Below are positions 1 through 10,042 of a stretch of DNA of 64,000 bases, piece by piece (position 1 is the stretch's first letter; the number at the start of each line of letters is the position of its first letter). The translations under genes were made by a program, and so were the position numbers. The DNA is from Nematopogon swammerdamellus (Eukaryota; Arthropoda; Insecta; Lepidoptera; Adelidae): positions 20,659,151 to 20,723,150 of the forward strand of contig OX336353.1 in assembly GCA_946902875.1 (NCBI GenBank). The letters run 5' to 3'. The notes under the pieces are model-generated. The model saw nothing but the letters and a program-made list of their open reading frames with translations, did not search any database and was not told the origin of the DNA.

Positions 1-1031
1 TCGGTTATGAGTGGACGTGTGTGGGAAGTGGGCACCGGCGGAGGTTGTGTGCGGGGCGAGTGAGCTGTGGAGGTGGGGGGTGCCTCATGATGCATGCGCC
101 ACGACACACAGGCAAGCCCGATGATGACAACGCTCTAGACGAGGACTCACCGAAGTGCGGCGCTATAGTGCCGTGACCGTTCGCCAGAGGCAAGGCCGTC
201 ACCAGGTCTTGCACTAAAAAATAATCACTACCCTTTAACATTTGCAGGCTCTGTCGGACGCGCGGCGCCCGCTGCGCTGCACTGCACTAGCTGAACACAC
301 ACACCACTCTCTCTCACTCTCACTCACTCACTCTTCCCAGCTCGATATAGAGGAAAGACAGCTCGGAGCAGGTTGTGAGAAGGGCCGAAGTAAGCGGGCG
401 TGTGTGTGTTGGGATATATTCACTATCGGCCCCGCGCAGAATCGCTCCTGATAAGTTTACAACTCAATTTTATGTTCTCCGTGCGGGTCGACTTATCAAC
501 GGAGATTATACAGAAATTTGTGTCGTAAACCAATATCTACTCTGCATTTCGCAATTGAAAGCAAGCGCCCAGACTTCTGTGTATCTCTACTTTATTACTT
601 CTGTTTGTGTTCGAACCTACTCTACCGACTGCTGGCTGGCTATACCTAATCAGTTAGCAGGTAAATACATGTAGATCCTCTTATCTATCACTAGGTATTA
701 TTATTTCATTTAGGTGTAATCCTTTGCACAAGGTCAGCCTTTGAAATTACCCCAAATTACACTCACAGAAGGGATCATTAGAGGGTATTTCATTCAATCA
801 ATTTAAAAGCATTACATACTTTTTATGAAATAGGTAGGTAGTAAGATTTGGGAAAATTTGTATTCTCGCATGACTTCTATTGGAATTTGACCACGTATGA
901 GTCTATGCAGGAAATGCAATGAGAATATATCTCATTTTCATTGTTCACTGAACCTGTCAATAGGGTGTTTAGGTGTCGGGGTGTGGGGTGGGTGGTGCGG
1001 TGAGGTCGAGCGGAACAGAGTTGGTACTGAC
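1..1031 (-). other. Probable first intron of the pasilla/NOVA gene
   Basis: On the minus strand this stretch follows the splice donor at 1031-1030 (GTCAGT) and so should be intronic. No convincing coding exon was seen in it. It holds simple CA/CT-rich patches near 295-335 and otherwise unremarkable AT-rich sequence. The next coding exon of the gene must lie to the left of the window. Confidence 0.45.
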
Positions 1032-1149
1032 CGGAGCTGAAGTGCGAACGTTTGACGTCGCCGTTGTCCACATCGGCGTCGAGCGGCCGCTTGCGCGAGT
1101 CCGACACCTCCGGGCTCCCGCACGCCTCCATCGCCGCGTCCGCCGCCAT
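1032..1149 (-). CDS. ps: pasilla/NOVA-type KH RNA-binding protein, first coding exon (partial gene)
   Basis: The exon encodes 39 residues plus one base. It starts at an ATG in a strong context (CAAGATGG) and ends at a GTCAGT donor. The residues include DSRKRPLDADVDNGDVKRSH, which resembles the DSRKRPLE...KR stretch just before the first KH domain of NOVA proteins and Drosophila Pasilla. Those proteins bind YCAY RNA clusters in the nucleus and regulate alternative splicing. No KH domain is in the window because the gene continues off the left edge, so the family call rests on this short N-terminal segment. The region around the start is CpG-rich, as expected of a promoter-proximal exon. An unrelated nuclear protein with a basic DSRKRP-like signal is the main alternative. 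Confidence 0.72.
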
Positions 1150-1450
1150 CTTGCTTGATCTAACTCACCGCCGCCGCGCCGCCGCCGACACTCCCATTAC
1201 GTAACCGGCGCTACGAGCTTCCCTCTTCTCCTTCTTGTGATGTACTGGCGCTGTTACGTTACACGAGAAACACGACACTAGGGAAATTACGAAGGCGGCG
1301 AGCGGCGGTCGAGGGCGAGCGCGTCGCAGTAGGATCACGTCCTTCGGTTACGAAGTGTGCGAAGTTGTCAATACTTTCGCTCAAAATTGCTCGCGTACTT
1401 GCGGCGTGAAGTGCGCTGCGAGTGAGCGCTAGCTATTGCAATGTGTCAGT
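1150..1450 (-). promoter_or_regulatory. Probable 5' UTR and promoter of the pasilla/NOVA gene
   Basis: This CpG-rich stretch lies directly upstream of the minus-strand start codon at 1149-1147 and contrasts with the AT-rich sequence to its right. It contains GC-rich runs around 1160-1195 and 1290-1330. No TATA box was placed. More distant 5' UTR exons are possible and cannot be excluded. Confidence 0.35.
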
Positions 1451-3235
1451 AAAGTTATGTGCAAATACGGGAAATATAGTTTTTTATGACTAAAACGTAC
1501 GTTGATGCCACAATGTTTATCGAAAACATTTGTTTTTATACTGTTTATATAATAATTGTATTCGTTTATTAGATACTACATAGTTTAGACAATAATAAAC
1601 ACACGTTATTGATGATCACATAGAAATTGACTGCTAGCATCTGCTAGCAAAGATTTGACAGTCCACCCACGCTGGCCGTGTTGGTCGAACTGCGTGTGTC
1701 GCACGCACACACGCGCACTCACAGCTGATAATCAAACTTGACTGACAGTTCTCTAGCTAGAGCTAGTACACAATAATTGGCTTAATTTGTTTGTTCAAAT
1801 TATTTACTGAAATAATAGGTATTTAGGAGAACTGGTTAACTTTGGTCAAAGGCGCTTCGTAAAGTTTTCTCCACTAAGCTTCTAATTGGAATCTAATCCG
1901 AGTTAAACACGTACGCGATCTAGGTCCGACTGCTTTAACGATGTCAGTGTCACTGGTGGAATTCGAACGTCTATTTCAAGGTGAACTGGTGCATCGCGTC
2001 ATCTCGCCTATCCTCGTCTCCCTCCCGGCCGCCCCGGCTGCTGTGACCTCCGCGCCTCCGCCGTCCTAACGTTGCTATAAATATTAGGCTACGCCTCAAA
2101 CCAGTCGATACTTCGGGCTAGCCAGCGAGGTTTCAGTAGTAAGTAAGTAGGTCACGGTGCCGCGCACGCACACATGCGAGCAATACGCTTACGCTTATAT
2201 ACTTATGTACACATGTACGTACCTAGATTAGTATGTATAGAAGAGAATGAGGCTATAGCCATAGAATACATCTCTGGCGTCACGTCACGCACGCGAGCGA
2301 CATAATGCGGCGTGTTGTGTAATACCACTCTCTCGCTCGCTCCTGTGCATGCTTAGGTACATTTCAGCCACATAGTAGCTACAAAATAATATTGCGTTTT
2401 TTTTTTGCGGAAATTTAAAGCTTGGACAGCTTACAATACAAATAGACGTTGAGAAACATTTAGTTGTTATTTTTATTTGCCTGAATCACTCCTTCATACT
2501 TAGTAAGCCTACATTAAGCCTACATATTTTTTTTCTCGATTTTTTCCGACTTCCGTCCGACATCATTGCTCGGCACATAATGAATAATGGCACGATACAA
2601 TATGGCCTATAACCTGGCGGAGATATGTAACATTAGATTTAAAACCTACTGCAAGCTTTACGAGACGTTGAATCTTATAAAATTATATAGGGGTAGGAAT
2701 TTCAAAAGGTTGCATTGCAACCTTTTGAAATTGCCGCCTATATTGAGGTCAGTTTCGATTGTTTGTTGGTACGCCTGCCTGCCCGATTTACATTAGATAA
2801 GTGTTTAGGAGAGTGCTTAGTACAAGTAGTGTTAGTGCCTTGCAGGGTCTTTGCAGTCAGTACAAAATTTATTTCTATGAAAATTGTATGTGCGAAAGTA
2901 CTTTGAGACAGAATCCATAGATGGCAGGTCAATCAAGGACAAAAGGAACTAAGTGTTGCCAGATGTGGAGGTTTTCCTCCAAAACTGGAGGTATTTCGTT
3001 TTCGGGTTTCTGGAGGAAGATAAAATCAATGCGAGGCGAGTGTTCACGAAAGGAGCCAGAATGTCTTTCAGGTGTCGTTTCGGTGCATCGGGCATCCAAC
3101 CAAATGGCCACAGCCAGCCACAGAGCATCAAATGCGCGCGTCCGCCCCTCGCGGCGGTGCGCCACCTGAAAGCCATTGTCGTGCCTGCTGTTCCTGCGAT
3201 CCTGCGGGACCACTCCTGGAAGTGATAAATAAATG
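1451..3235. other. Intergenic stretch with no gene recognised
   Basis: No supported coding exon was seen on either strand. A good TATA-like box (TATAAATA, about 2075) has an initiator-like CCAGTCG about 25 bases downstream, which could be a plus-strand promoter, but no coding sequence follows. A perfect palindrome lies at 2698-2732. The part from about 2920 to 3200 shares short stretches (GAAAGGAGCCA, GTCTTTCAGGTGTC) with the repeat cluster at 48.9-50.5 kb. Confidence 0.4.
2698..2732. repeat. Perfect 35-bp palindrome
   Basis: Two exactly complementary 17-base arms (AATTTCAAAAGGTTGCA and its reverse complement) are separated by a single T. An RNA copy would form a fully paired hairpin. No flanking element was recognised. 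Confidence 0.8.
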
Positions 3236-3239
3236 ATGT

Positions 3240-3505
3240 TTTGGTGGTTTAAAAAAAAATAACCAGGGTTAATATATAGAACCTAATTTTGAGGCGGTGC
3301 ATGTCGTTTTTGTTACGTTTGTATTTCCGAAAATAAAGCTTTTAGGTGGTTATAAAAAAAACTAAACACCCTAAAAAAATTTAAACACCCTAACATTGCT
3401 TAAAAAAATAAAAAAAAAACAAAAAGATTTTGTGGGATTCGAACCCATGCTTGGTCCAAAAAATGCTATCCCTACACGCTTGCCACTGAGCTAACAAGTT
3501 ACGAA
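3240..3505 (-). repeat. tRNA-derived SINE-like element, copy 1
   Basis: On the minus strand a tRNA-like head at about 3505-3425 carries an A-box-like TAGCTCAGTGGCAAG and a clear B box GGTTCGAATCCCA. Its acceptor ends do not pair well, so it is not a functional tRNA gene. The body runs to about 3240 and includes GGCGGTGCATGTCG on the plus strand. A second copy with the same head and body order lies at 50185-50405. Confidence 0.6.
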
Positions 3506-4439
3506 TAATAAACGAACCGACCAAACGATTATCGGCTTCTATTGGTTCGCTCCGGGCGAAGGAGTAGGAGTAAAGGAAAAGCAGGCACGCACGACAAAGG
3601 CTTTGTGTCGTACTCGATAGTTGCAAAACTTACGAATTATTCGGAATAAATAAGGAATACTTCGAAAATCATGGAATCTTTCCAGGATTTATAGAAGTTT
3701 ATTCAGTATGGAGAGGAATGCGTAATACCTATTTTGTTAATTTTAGACCGAGCCGGATTTAATTAGTTTTTATTTTATGCATATTCGTAGATACATTATA
3801 TGGAATGCCCCAAGATAATTATTATTTCAAAATGACAATACCTACTTATTTAAAAATGATCGAAAATCGCGCGAACGAACGAACGAATCCATGCAAGCGG
3901 CCTACCTACACTCGCACGCAGTCGACTGGTGGCGGAGCGGCGGCGGTGTGCGGCGCGGAGGGGTGCAGCGAGACGGGCGGGCGGGGCGCGCGACGCGGTA
4001 GGTAGGTACCTGCTATGCGCTGTGTGGTTGTTATGCGTATAGTTTCGCGTGACGTAGGCAGGGAATACTTCCCAAAAGATCGCAAGCTTTCGTCATCTTT
4101 CGTTGAATAGATACGGAACGAACTGATACTGTCTGGCGGCGGTGCTGCGCGCGCGATGCGTCATGCGAGTTGAGGAATATATATGAACTATATTGTGGTT
4201 GTTTATTGTTTGTGTGGTAATTATATTATATAATGGTGGTTGAGGTTTGAATTGTAGATGTTTTTAAACATTGTAATAACAATAAAATAATGTTCCAGTT
4301 ACAAAATAGTTTTGAGCGAATTTTTTTTTCTGACGATGTAAATGTTTTTATTTTGTTTAATTTTGTAAAATTACATAGATACTTTTTATTGTTTATTGTA
4401 TACCAACTTAAATAGAGATTAAATGAGGGTTAATAAGCA
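3506..4439. other. Intergenic stretch with no gene recognised
   Basis: No coding exon is supported. The sequence is AT-rich except for CpG-rich patches at about 3890-4010 and 4130-4170, which could mark distal promoter or 5' UTR sequence of the pasilla/NOVA gene, but nothing in the sequence proves it. Confidence 0.3.
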
Positions 4440-4760
4440 GGGATCGAAAAAGGTTCAAAAGAACCGGTTCGAAAAGGGTTCTAAAGAGGTTACGGTTATT
4501 AAAGAACCGGTTCATAAAATAACTGGTTTAACAACCGGTTTTCTGAATCGGTTCAAACACCGATGAACCGGTTCTTCAAACGAACCGGTTCCGCAGCTGG
4601 GCTCAAGAACCGGTTCGAAAGAACCCTTTAAGAACCAGTTAACAGAATGGTTCTTAGAACCGGTTAGAAAGAACCCTTTTAAGAACCGGTTTGCATGACG
4701 GTTTTGAGAACCGGTTCTCGAACCGAGCTGCATAACCGTACTCGTTTAAGAACCGGGTCA
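4440..4760. repeat. AACCGGTT-rich degenerate repeat, block 1
   Basis: The palindrome AACCGGTT occurs nine times between about 4460 and 4720, most often as GAACCGGTTC, with several one-base variants between. The spacing is irregular, so this is a degenerate array, not a strict tandem satellite. A second block with the same composition and a similar left flank (CAGGGA followed by a GAAAA run) lies at 55735-55905. AACCGGTT matches the known core site of Grainyhead/CP2 transcription factors; binding is not shown by sequence alone. Confidence 0.75.
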
Positions 4761-5145
4761 TAACTCGAGAACCACTGGTGCTAGACCCATCGTGTTGGTA
4801 CTCAAACTTCAGATCTCGGTGAGATCTATCCATCTGTCACGTGAACTTTTGTTTTGGTCATAACTCGAGAACCACTGGTGCTAGACCCATCGTGTTGGTA
4901 CTCAAACTTCAGGTCTCGGTGAGATCTATCCATCTGTCACGTGAACTTTTGTTTTGGTCATAACTCGAGACTTAAAGTTTGAGTACCAACACGATGGGTC
5001 TAGCACCAGTGGTTCTCGAGTTATTACCAAAACAAAAGTTCACGTGACACATGGATAGATCTCACCGAGACCTGAAGTTTGAGTACCAACACGATGGGTC
5101 TAGCACCAGTGGTTCTCGACTTATGACCAAAACAAAAGTTCATGA
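4757..5145. repeat. Compound repeat: 100-bp tandem units followed by inverted units
   Basis: Two direct units with a 100-base period begin at 4761 and 4861, with a third start at 4961. Two reverse-complement units then follow from about 4969 to 5145. The whole forms a long hairpin built of head-to-tail and then inverted copies. The unit includes CGAGAACCACTGGTGCTAG and CACGTGAACTTTTGTTTTGG. It resembles a foldback or MITE-like element; no transposase or target duplication was identified. Confidence 0.75.
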
Positions 5146-5650
5146 CGAATTTTCGTCAAAAAATCCTAAGTAAGTAAGTAAGCCTTCTAGTTCTTAAAGA
5201 AAACGGGATGGTAAGGAACCCTCTTTACGCGAGCTCGACTCGAACTTGACAACTTTTTTTAAAAATTATGTTACTCCGGGATATACACTACCCCTGTTTC
5301 GTCAAAGTCCGAACAGCCGTTCAGGCGTGAAAGAGGAACAAACAAACAAACAAACAAATATACTTTCGCATTTATTATATTATAGTGAGTAACTTTATTA
5401 CGTAATTTTATTATGAGTGTTGCATGCATTCAGTTTTTGTTGCGTCCGCGGTCCGCGCGACACCTCTGCGCCGCATGCGCCTTTGTCGTATCTGATATCG
5501 TACTTTTGACCGTATCTGAGCGAATGGCCTAAACCTACCTACTCGGTGTGGTAGGTGAATTAAAGTACGTAGTGTTAAATTTTGTACGATGATACGGAAC
5601 CCTTCGTGTGCGAGTTCGATTCGCACTTGGCCGGTTTCTTGTTAAAATTA
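5146..5650 (+). repeat. Fragments of dispersed retroelement tails
   Basis: Two pieces are visible. At about 5265-5400, GTCCGAACAGCCGTTCAGGC followed by a (AAAC)n run and CTTTCGCATTTATTATATT resembles the 3' end of RTE-like lepidopteran elements. At about 5590-5640, GATACGGAACCCTTCGTG followed by GCACTTGGCCGG recurs at 24236-24280. No coding sequence remains in either. Confidence 0.4.
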
Positions 5651-5985
5651 CTTCTCATCAACCTACAAAACGTGAAAACATCACAGTTGGATAAAACTAC
5701 AGTTAATTCGAAAGATTCCGAAGCTTTCGGAAGTTTTAGAATGATTCCGAATGATTCCCTTTGGAAGTATTCGGAAACATTCCTTCTCGCATCTATTACG
5801 GCCCCTCGCGGTAGGGATTGATGCTCTGTGGCCACAGCCTAAGAGCAAGAACACTGTAAAGATGAAATCTGAAGAGAGGAAATGGCGTACCCTTTGTAAA
5901 ATTTGTGTGCGCTGTTCATATACATGGATAACATATTTTGAGTTTTTGCGAATAAAAATGCACATAGAAAAGTATAATTTATATA

Positions 5986-6245
5986 CAGGGTGTTTGATGA
6001 CCATAGGTCATACATAAAGCAAACCAGGTACTCCTGAGCCTATTTGGAGCAAAAAAGTTAGATGACATCTTGTTCTACGATGAACTTTTTTTTTTCTTTT
6101 TCCATACTAAAGTGTCTATATTTAGTTTAGTATGAAAAAAAAAGTTCACCGTAGAACAAAATGTCATCTAACTTATTTGCTCCAAATAGGCTCAGGACCA
6201 GGAGTACCTGGTTTGCTTTATGACCTATGGTCATCAAACATCCTG
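5986..6245. repeat. Palindromic MITE of about 260 bp
   Basis: The two halves are near-perfect reverse complements across their whole length. It begins CAGGGTGTTTGATGACCAT and ends ATGGTCATCAAACATCCTG, with the centre near 6115. There is no coding capacity. The target duplication is unclear. Transcription across it would give a hairpin with arms of over 100 bp. Confidence 0.8.
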
Positions 6246-6654
6246 TTTATGTGTGTTATAAAGAGAATATGCCTTAGATGAATTGCTGGCGAAAACATAT
6301 ACGTGAAAGTTCGCCTTACCACCTTCATATTTATTTTATCTACACTGATCTCCACCGCCGCACGCCGTGGCTGTGCTGTGCCAATATCGCCTAGTATGCA
6401 AGCAGTCTATCTTTTGATAAACCGCGTCGTCCAAAGAGGATATAACCACTGCGTTTTGCGTCGTCGTAAATAAAAAGTGCATATTTTTGAGATTCTCGCA
6501 ATACGAGAAGAAAACAACAGACATTAGAAACATGATACGTCATTGCATTAGAAGTACATCAGAAAAGATACTTTAATTAGTTTTGCTTGTTCCGAAAACG
6601 GACGAATTTTAAATGTGAAACTGGAAAGACCTATTAAATTATATATTTATTAGT

Positions 6655-6990
6655 AAAAACGGTTTTTACTCATAACATACATACATAACACACGCTGTAT
6701 CCCGTCAATCAGGGTAAGCAGAGTAATCGGTGTTGTGCTATAAGGACTCTGGTTAATTACAGCACAACACCGACCACCACGTTTAGCACAGTATACGGAC
6801 AAGACAACTATCAAGCAGCAAGTAAGGCACGAAGAACCCACCAGCTGGATGAATAGGTGGAAGGACTGCGCCAAGGTGAGAAGTGGCTAGCCTGTCGCTC
6901 TTTAGCGCAGTATCTTGTCCTTATCCCTTAGTCACCTCTTACGACATGCACGGGGAGAGATGCAGTGGGGCTATAAGTACCGGCCACACA
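6655..6990 (+). repeat. Dispersed repeat family C, copy 1
   Basis: The segment with GGGTAAGCAGAGTAATCGG, AAGCAGCAAGTAAGGCACGA and CCTTAGTCACCTCTTACGAC recurs in the same order at 28850-29135, and its right end recurs at about 26655-26720. It looks like a non-coding retroelement or SINE body. Class and ends were not determined. Confidence 0.55.
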
Positions 6991-7137
6991 CGGTTTTTAC
7001 TCGTATATGGAAAATAATAAAAAAACACAAATGTTTCTTTCAAACAAATTTATCTTATCTTATCTCTATGTTACATACAGAATTAACATAGGTACATACA
7101 TACATAGTTTACATAGAGAATTAACAAATTAGCAGAG

Positions 7138-7332
7138 CTGTTAAACCGGTAAACTCTGGAACGCACTCCCTGCCCATGTATGTCCCCCCCAAGTAGTGTC
7201 AGGTCCTTCAAGAGGGGCGTGAATAGGCACCTGTCAGGTAGACATTGCATTCACATACGACCTAATGTCCATGGGCGTCGTTAGATACCTTATGGGTGGC
7301 TCGGCGCCACATGTCACACTTTCAATAAAAAA
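7138..7332 (+). mobile_element. LINE family L1x 3' end fragment
   Basis: The fragment matches the last part of the LINE family at 52.9-64 kb (called L1x here only for reference): the segment coding for GKLWNALPAH-like residues, the GTCCATGGGCGTCGTTAG stretch, and the tail TCAATAAAAAA. It is about 190 bp, heavily 5'-truncated and non-functional, and shows the family also inserts outside the right-hand cluster. Confidence 0.7.
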
Positions 7333-7394
7333 GATGTATATAAGTAGGTATGTTTTGAACTTTTCAAATTTAACTTAAAGGTCGTCTTGAACAG

Positions 7395-7520
7395 AATAGA
7401 ATAGAAACTCTTTATTGCACACAATTAAAAGAAGAAGAGTACACAAGAAACAAGGAGGGCGCAAAGGCAGACTTATCACTGCAAGTGAAATCTTCCAGTC
7501 AACCTTTGGTGTGATGAGGA
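7395..7520 (-). repeat. LINE 3' tail fragment (minus orientation)
   Basis: AGAATAGAAACTCTTTATTG followed by CACACAATTAAAAGAAG is the reverse complement of a common LINE-type 3' end with an AATAAAG signal. Similar pieces occur at 10905-10945 and about 27066-27100. No coding sequence is attached. Confidence 0.4.
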
Positions 7521-7659
7521 ATAGATTCAGATTAAGATTTTTTATTAGATTTAATTTTTCATATTACAAGTCAACAATGTACATGTCATAAATTAATGAT
7601 TACACATTTATTTTTTATCCATTTGAGAAATCATTACGGTCTAAGAACTCCTCTGCGGA

Positions 7660-8300
7660 GTTTATTGTTTATTTTATAATTTCATCCATAGGTAGATAAC
7701 CTACGCTTGGATATGTCGAAAATTCCACCAGTTCTAAATTCAATGCGAAGAAGAACTAACAAACAAGTAGTATGCTTTGGTGATCAGAAACTCCTTGAGC
7801 TTAGATGAGAAGATACCGTCCGAAGGAGAATTTCAAATAGATTCACTCAGCCTATTCCAGATCGTGGGCCCAATCACAGCTACCGACCTTTCGGATTTTG
7901 TAAGACGATGCTTTACACTACGTAGTTGGTCGCGAGATCGAGTCAGGTAGCTGTGACTGACTCCGTTGATCTGAAACAGGCTGAGGTTACGTCTCACGTA
8001 CCTAGCGACCTCCATGATGTACGCGCCTGGCAATGTGATGATACCGAGGTCCCGAAACAATTCACGCGCAGGAGTATCAAACGGTACTCTGGCTAAAATG
8101 CGAACTGCACGCTTCTGCATGCGAAAAACTCGGTCACGCTCTGCAGCTCGACCCCACAGCTCGATTCCATAGGTCGCCACAGAATGAAAATAGCCGTAAT
8201 ATGCTTTGAGTAGATCCTCTATATCGAGAGTCGGGGCAAGCCGCGCCAGTGCAAAACAAGCTCGACCGAGTCTGTCACACAGCTGAATAAATACAGAGAA
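7660..8300 (-). pseudogene. Non-LTR retrotransposon reverse transcriptase, C-terminal fragment
   Basis: The open frame at about 7833-8297 reads as the region after the catalytic core of jockey-like LINE reverse transcriptases: a thumb-like segment with YGIELWGRAAERDRVFRMQK followed by AVRILARVPF. The palm with the catalytic YADD is absent, so the copy is 5'-truncated and cannot act alone. Its 3' UTR (about 7660-7770, including CCTACGCTTGGATATGTCG on the plus strand) recurs at 24340-24455, evidence of a dispersed family different from the right-hand LINE cluster. The frame is unbroken over roughly 150 codons, so the copy is not very old. Confidence 0.7.
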
Positions 8301-8399
8301 AGAAGTATAGGTAGTGCAAGCGAAAGGGAGTAGGAAATTATTTTGTCGTGTCGGAGCGGATAAATCCATCAAAATAATTTGCACAAGAATTGTGCGACA

Positions 8400-9817
8400 A
8401 TGTGCGATTTTGTTGAAAATACCCTACGTATATGTATGTACCTACATCACCAAGCTGTGGGATTTTCATTACCACAACACCGAAGTGGTATGAAATCGTG
8501 AATAATAATACCTATGGATGTTTGATGAGGAATCACAACAGATTGCTTCTCTAAGGGAACCTAGTAGGGTAAGGGAAGTTCCTTACACCTTACTAGGTGT
8601 AGGGTTAAATCTGTCACGATTCGTACCACTGCACTGAAGAAGGTAGGTCGAAATAAACTATTATGAAAATAGTTTGTGTTGTTCCATCCAGTTCACCGAC
8701 GTGTTATGGGCTGAACAAGTCCCCAAAAAACAAACAGTTCAGGCTTAAAAAAAAACAAACAGTTCAGCTGGCGAATAACAAGCAATTTAATGAGACAAAG
8801 GCATTCAATGTACACCAAGCATTTGCCAAAAATTATACAAATATCAAAAATAAAACTGAAGATGTACAAATGCGCAAGTGGGTGGATCAACTTTTTCTTG
8901 TTTTTGGTATCTATCTGAAAACAGGATATCATCTTGATAAATTCAGCTTATTTTAATAGTTACAGCAACTCTCAAATAAGTAATTGATTAATAAGAAAGA
9001 AGCTGCACAAAGAATTTTGAGTAATTCATTATAAAAAAAAAAGACTGATATGAACACATCAGCTAGAGCTGCTTGTTCATTAAAAAAAAAAAAATTTTTT
9101 TTTTTAAATATTGGTTACCCTGAGGACAACCCATATTTCCCATACAAAACTTGTACCCGTATATTGCACGGTGATATTATCTGGTATTTTTTATATTGCT
9201 CTTCTGTATGTTATCTTCTGTCTTGTGTATCTCTGTGTTTTAACTAAGTAATAAATTGTAATAAACTTCTTCTTTTTTTTTTGACTAGCAGCTGGTTCTT
9301 ACGTTACAAGAAAAAGTTGATCCAACACTTTAATGGAAGGCAAAATCAGCTCGGACATCCAAAAGCGTCAGTGTGTTGTGATTGACTCTTTGCAAATTCC
9401 TAAGCCCCCCCCCCCCCCCCCCCCCCCGCATCAACCACTGCCGACTGTGATTGGTTCACGCCGCACTCCTATGCACCCCGCCCGCTCCCGCTGTCCTTAC
9501 CTCACCCTCCCCACTTGCTGTTACTATATGCACAATATAGTTTTTACATCCAAAATTCACCCTATAACATTGATTGTACATTATAAAATCAAATTTCCCA
9601 GGCGTGACCTACTCAAGCGTCATAGCAAGCTGATATCTCTTGTCTATGTACAAAAATATTAGTTTTTCCATCGCCTTTACATGAAAAAGTACCGCCCTCA
9701 TTACCTCTAGAATTACATTATTTTCACAATTCAATTTGGCCTATCGCACGCTTACCGTGTCCTCCTGCGAGACTGGGCGACATTATGAGAGAGCCGTTGC
9801 CCTCTTGAGAGGTCGGG
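8400..9817. other. Intergenic stretch with no gene recognised
   Basis: AT-rich sequence with long A and T runs (for example 9080-9110). A homopolymeric C tract of over 20 bases lies at about 9405-9427. The stretch beyond about 9700 should contain the 3' UTR of the YIF1 gene, whose stop codon is at 9818-9820, but no clear poly(A) signal was placed. Confidence 0.35.
9405..9427. repeat. Poly-C tract
   Basis: An uninterrupted run of about 22-23 cytosines, preceded by CTAAG. Such tracts can form i-motif or G-quadruplex structures and are unstable in length; the exact number may also reflect sequencing or assembly. Confidence 0.85.
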
Positions 9818-10042
9818 TTATCGCATCGCCAACTGTGACAGATCAACTTGGGAAGGGACAAGGTCGTACGTGAGCCACCAGGACAACAGCGGCTGAGTGA
9901 CCGCCACGAACAGCAGGAAGTACACTCTTCTCTTGGTTCCGCCGGAGTTTTCGGTCTGAGCGTAGGGATTCTGGGAGTAACCGTAGGCGGAGCTCTCCTT
10001 CGCCTGCGAGCCCGCTAGCACTTGAACTCTTAGTGTTTTTAC
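9818..10042 (-). CDS. Yif1: YIF1 exon 6 (terminal)
   Basis: Residues 295-368 and the TAA stop at 9820-9818. [11 protein letters not shown] follows helix 4, then a Ser/Gly/Asn-rich loop and the last helix [19 protein letters not shown]. The 15-residue hydrophilic tail after LTYDLV is a little longer than in vertebrate YIF1. Acceptor ATTTTCAG. Confidence 0.93.
   Translation of the reverse strand, partial: VKTLRVQVLAGSQAKESSAYGYSQNPYAQTENSGGTKRRVYFLLFVAVTQPLLSWWLTYDLVPSQVDLSQLAMR

Noticed and set aside
2929..3225. Overlapping 90-codon frames on both strands
   Set aside because: No domain, and parts recur in the non-coding repeat cluster at 49 kb.
3425..3505. Possible tRNA gene on the minus strand
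   Set aside because: It has A- and B-box-like motifs but the acceptor stem does not pair and a second degenerate copy exists; treated as the head of a SINE.
5146..5640. CRISPR-like or satellite array
   Set aside because: Only two dissimilar repeat fragments and a short AAAC microsatellite; this is an animal genome.
9333..9662. 109-codon frame across the poly-C tract
   Set aside because: Its proline run is just the C homopolymer; no other protein-like feature.
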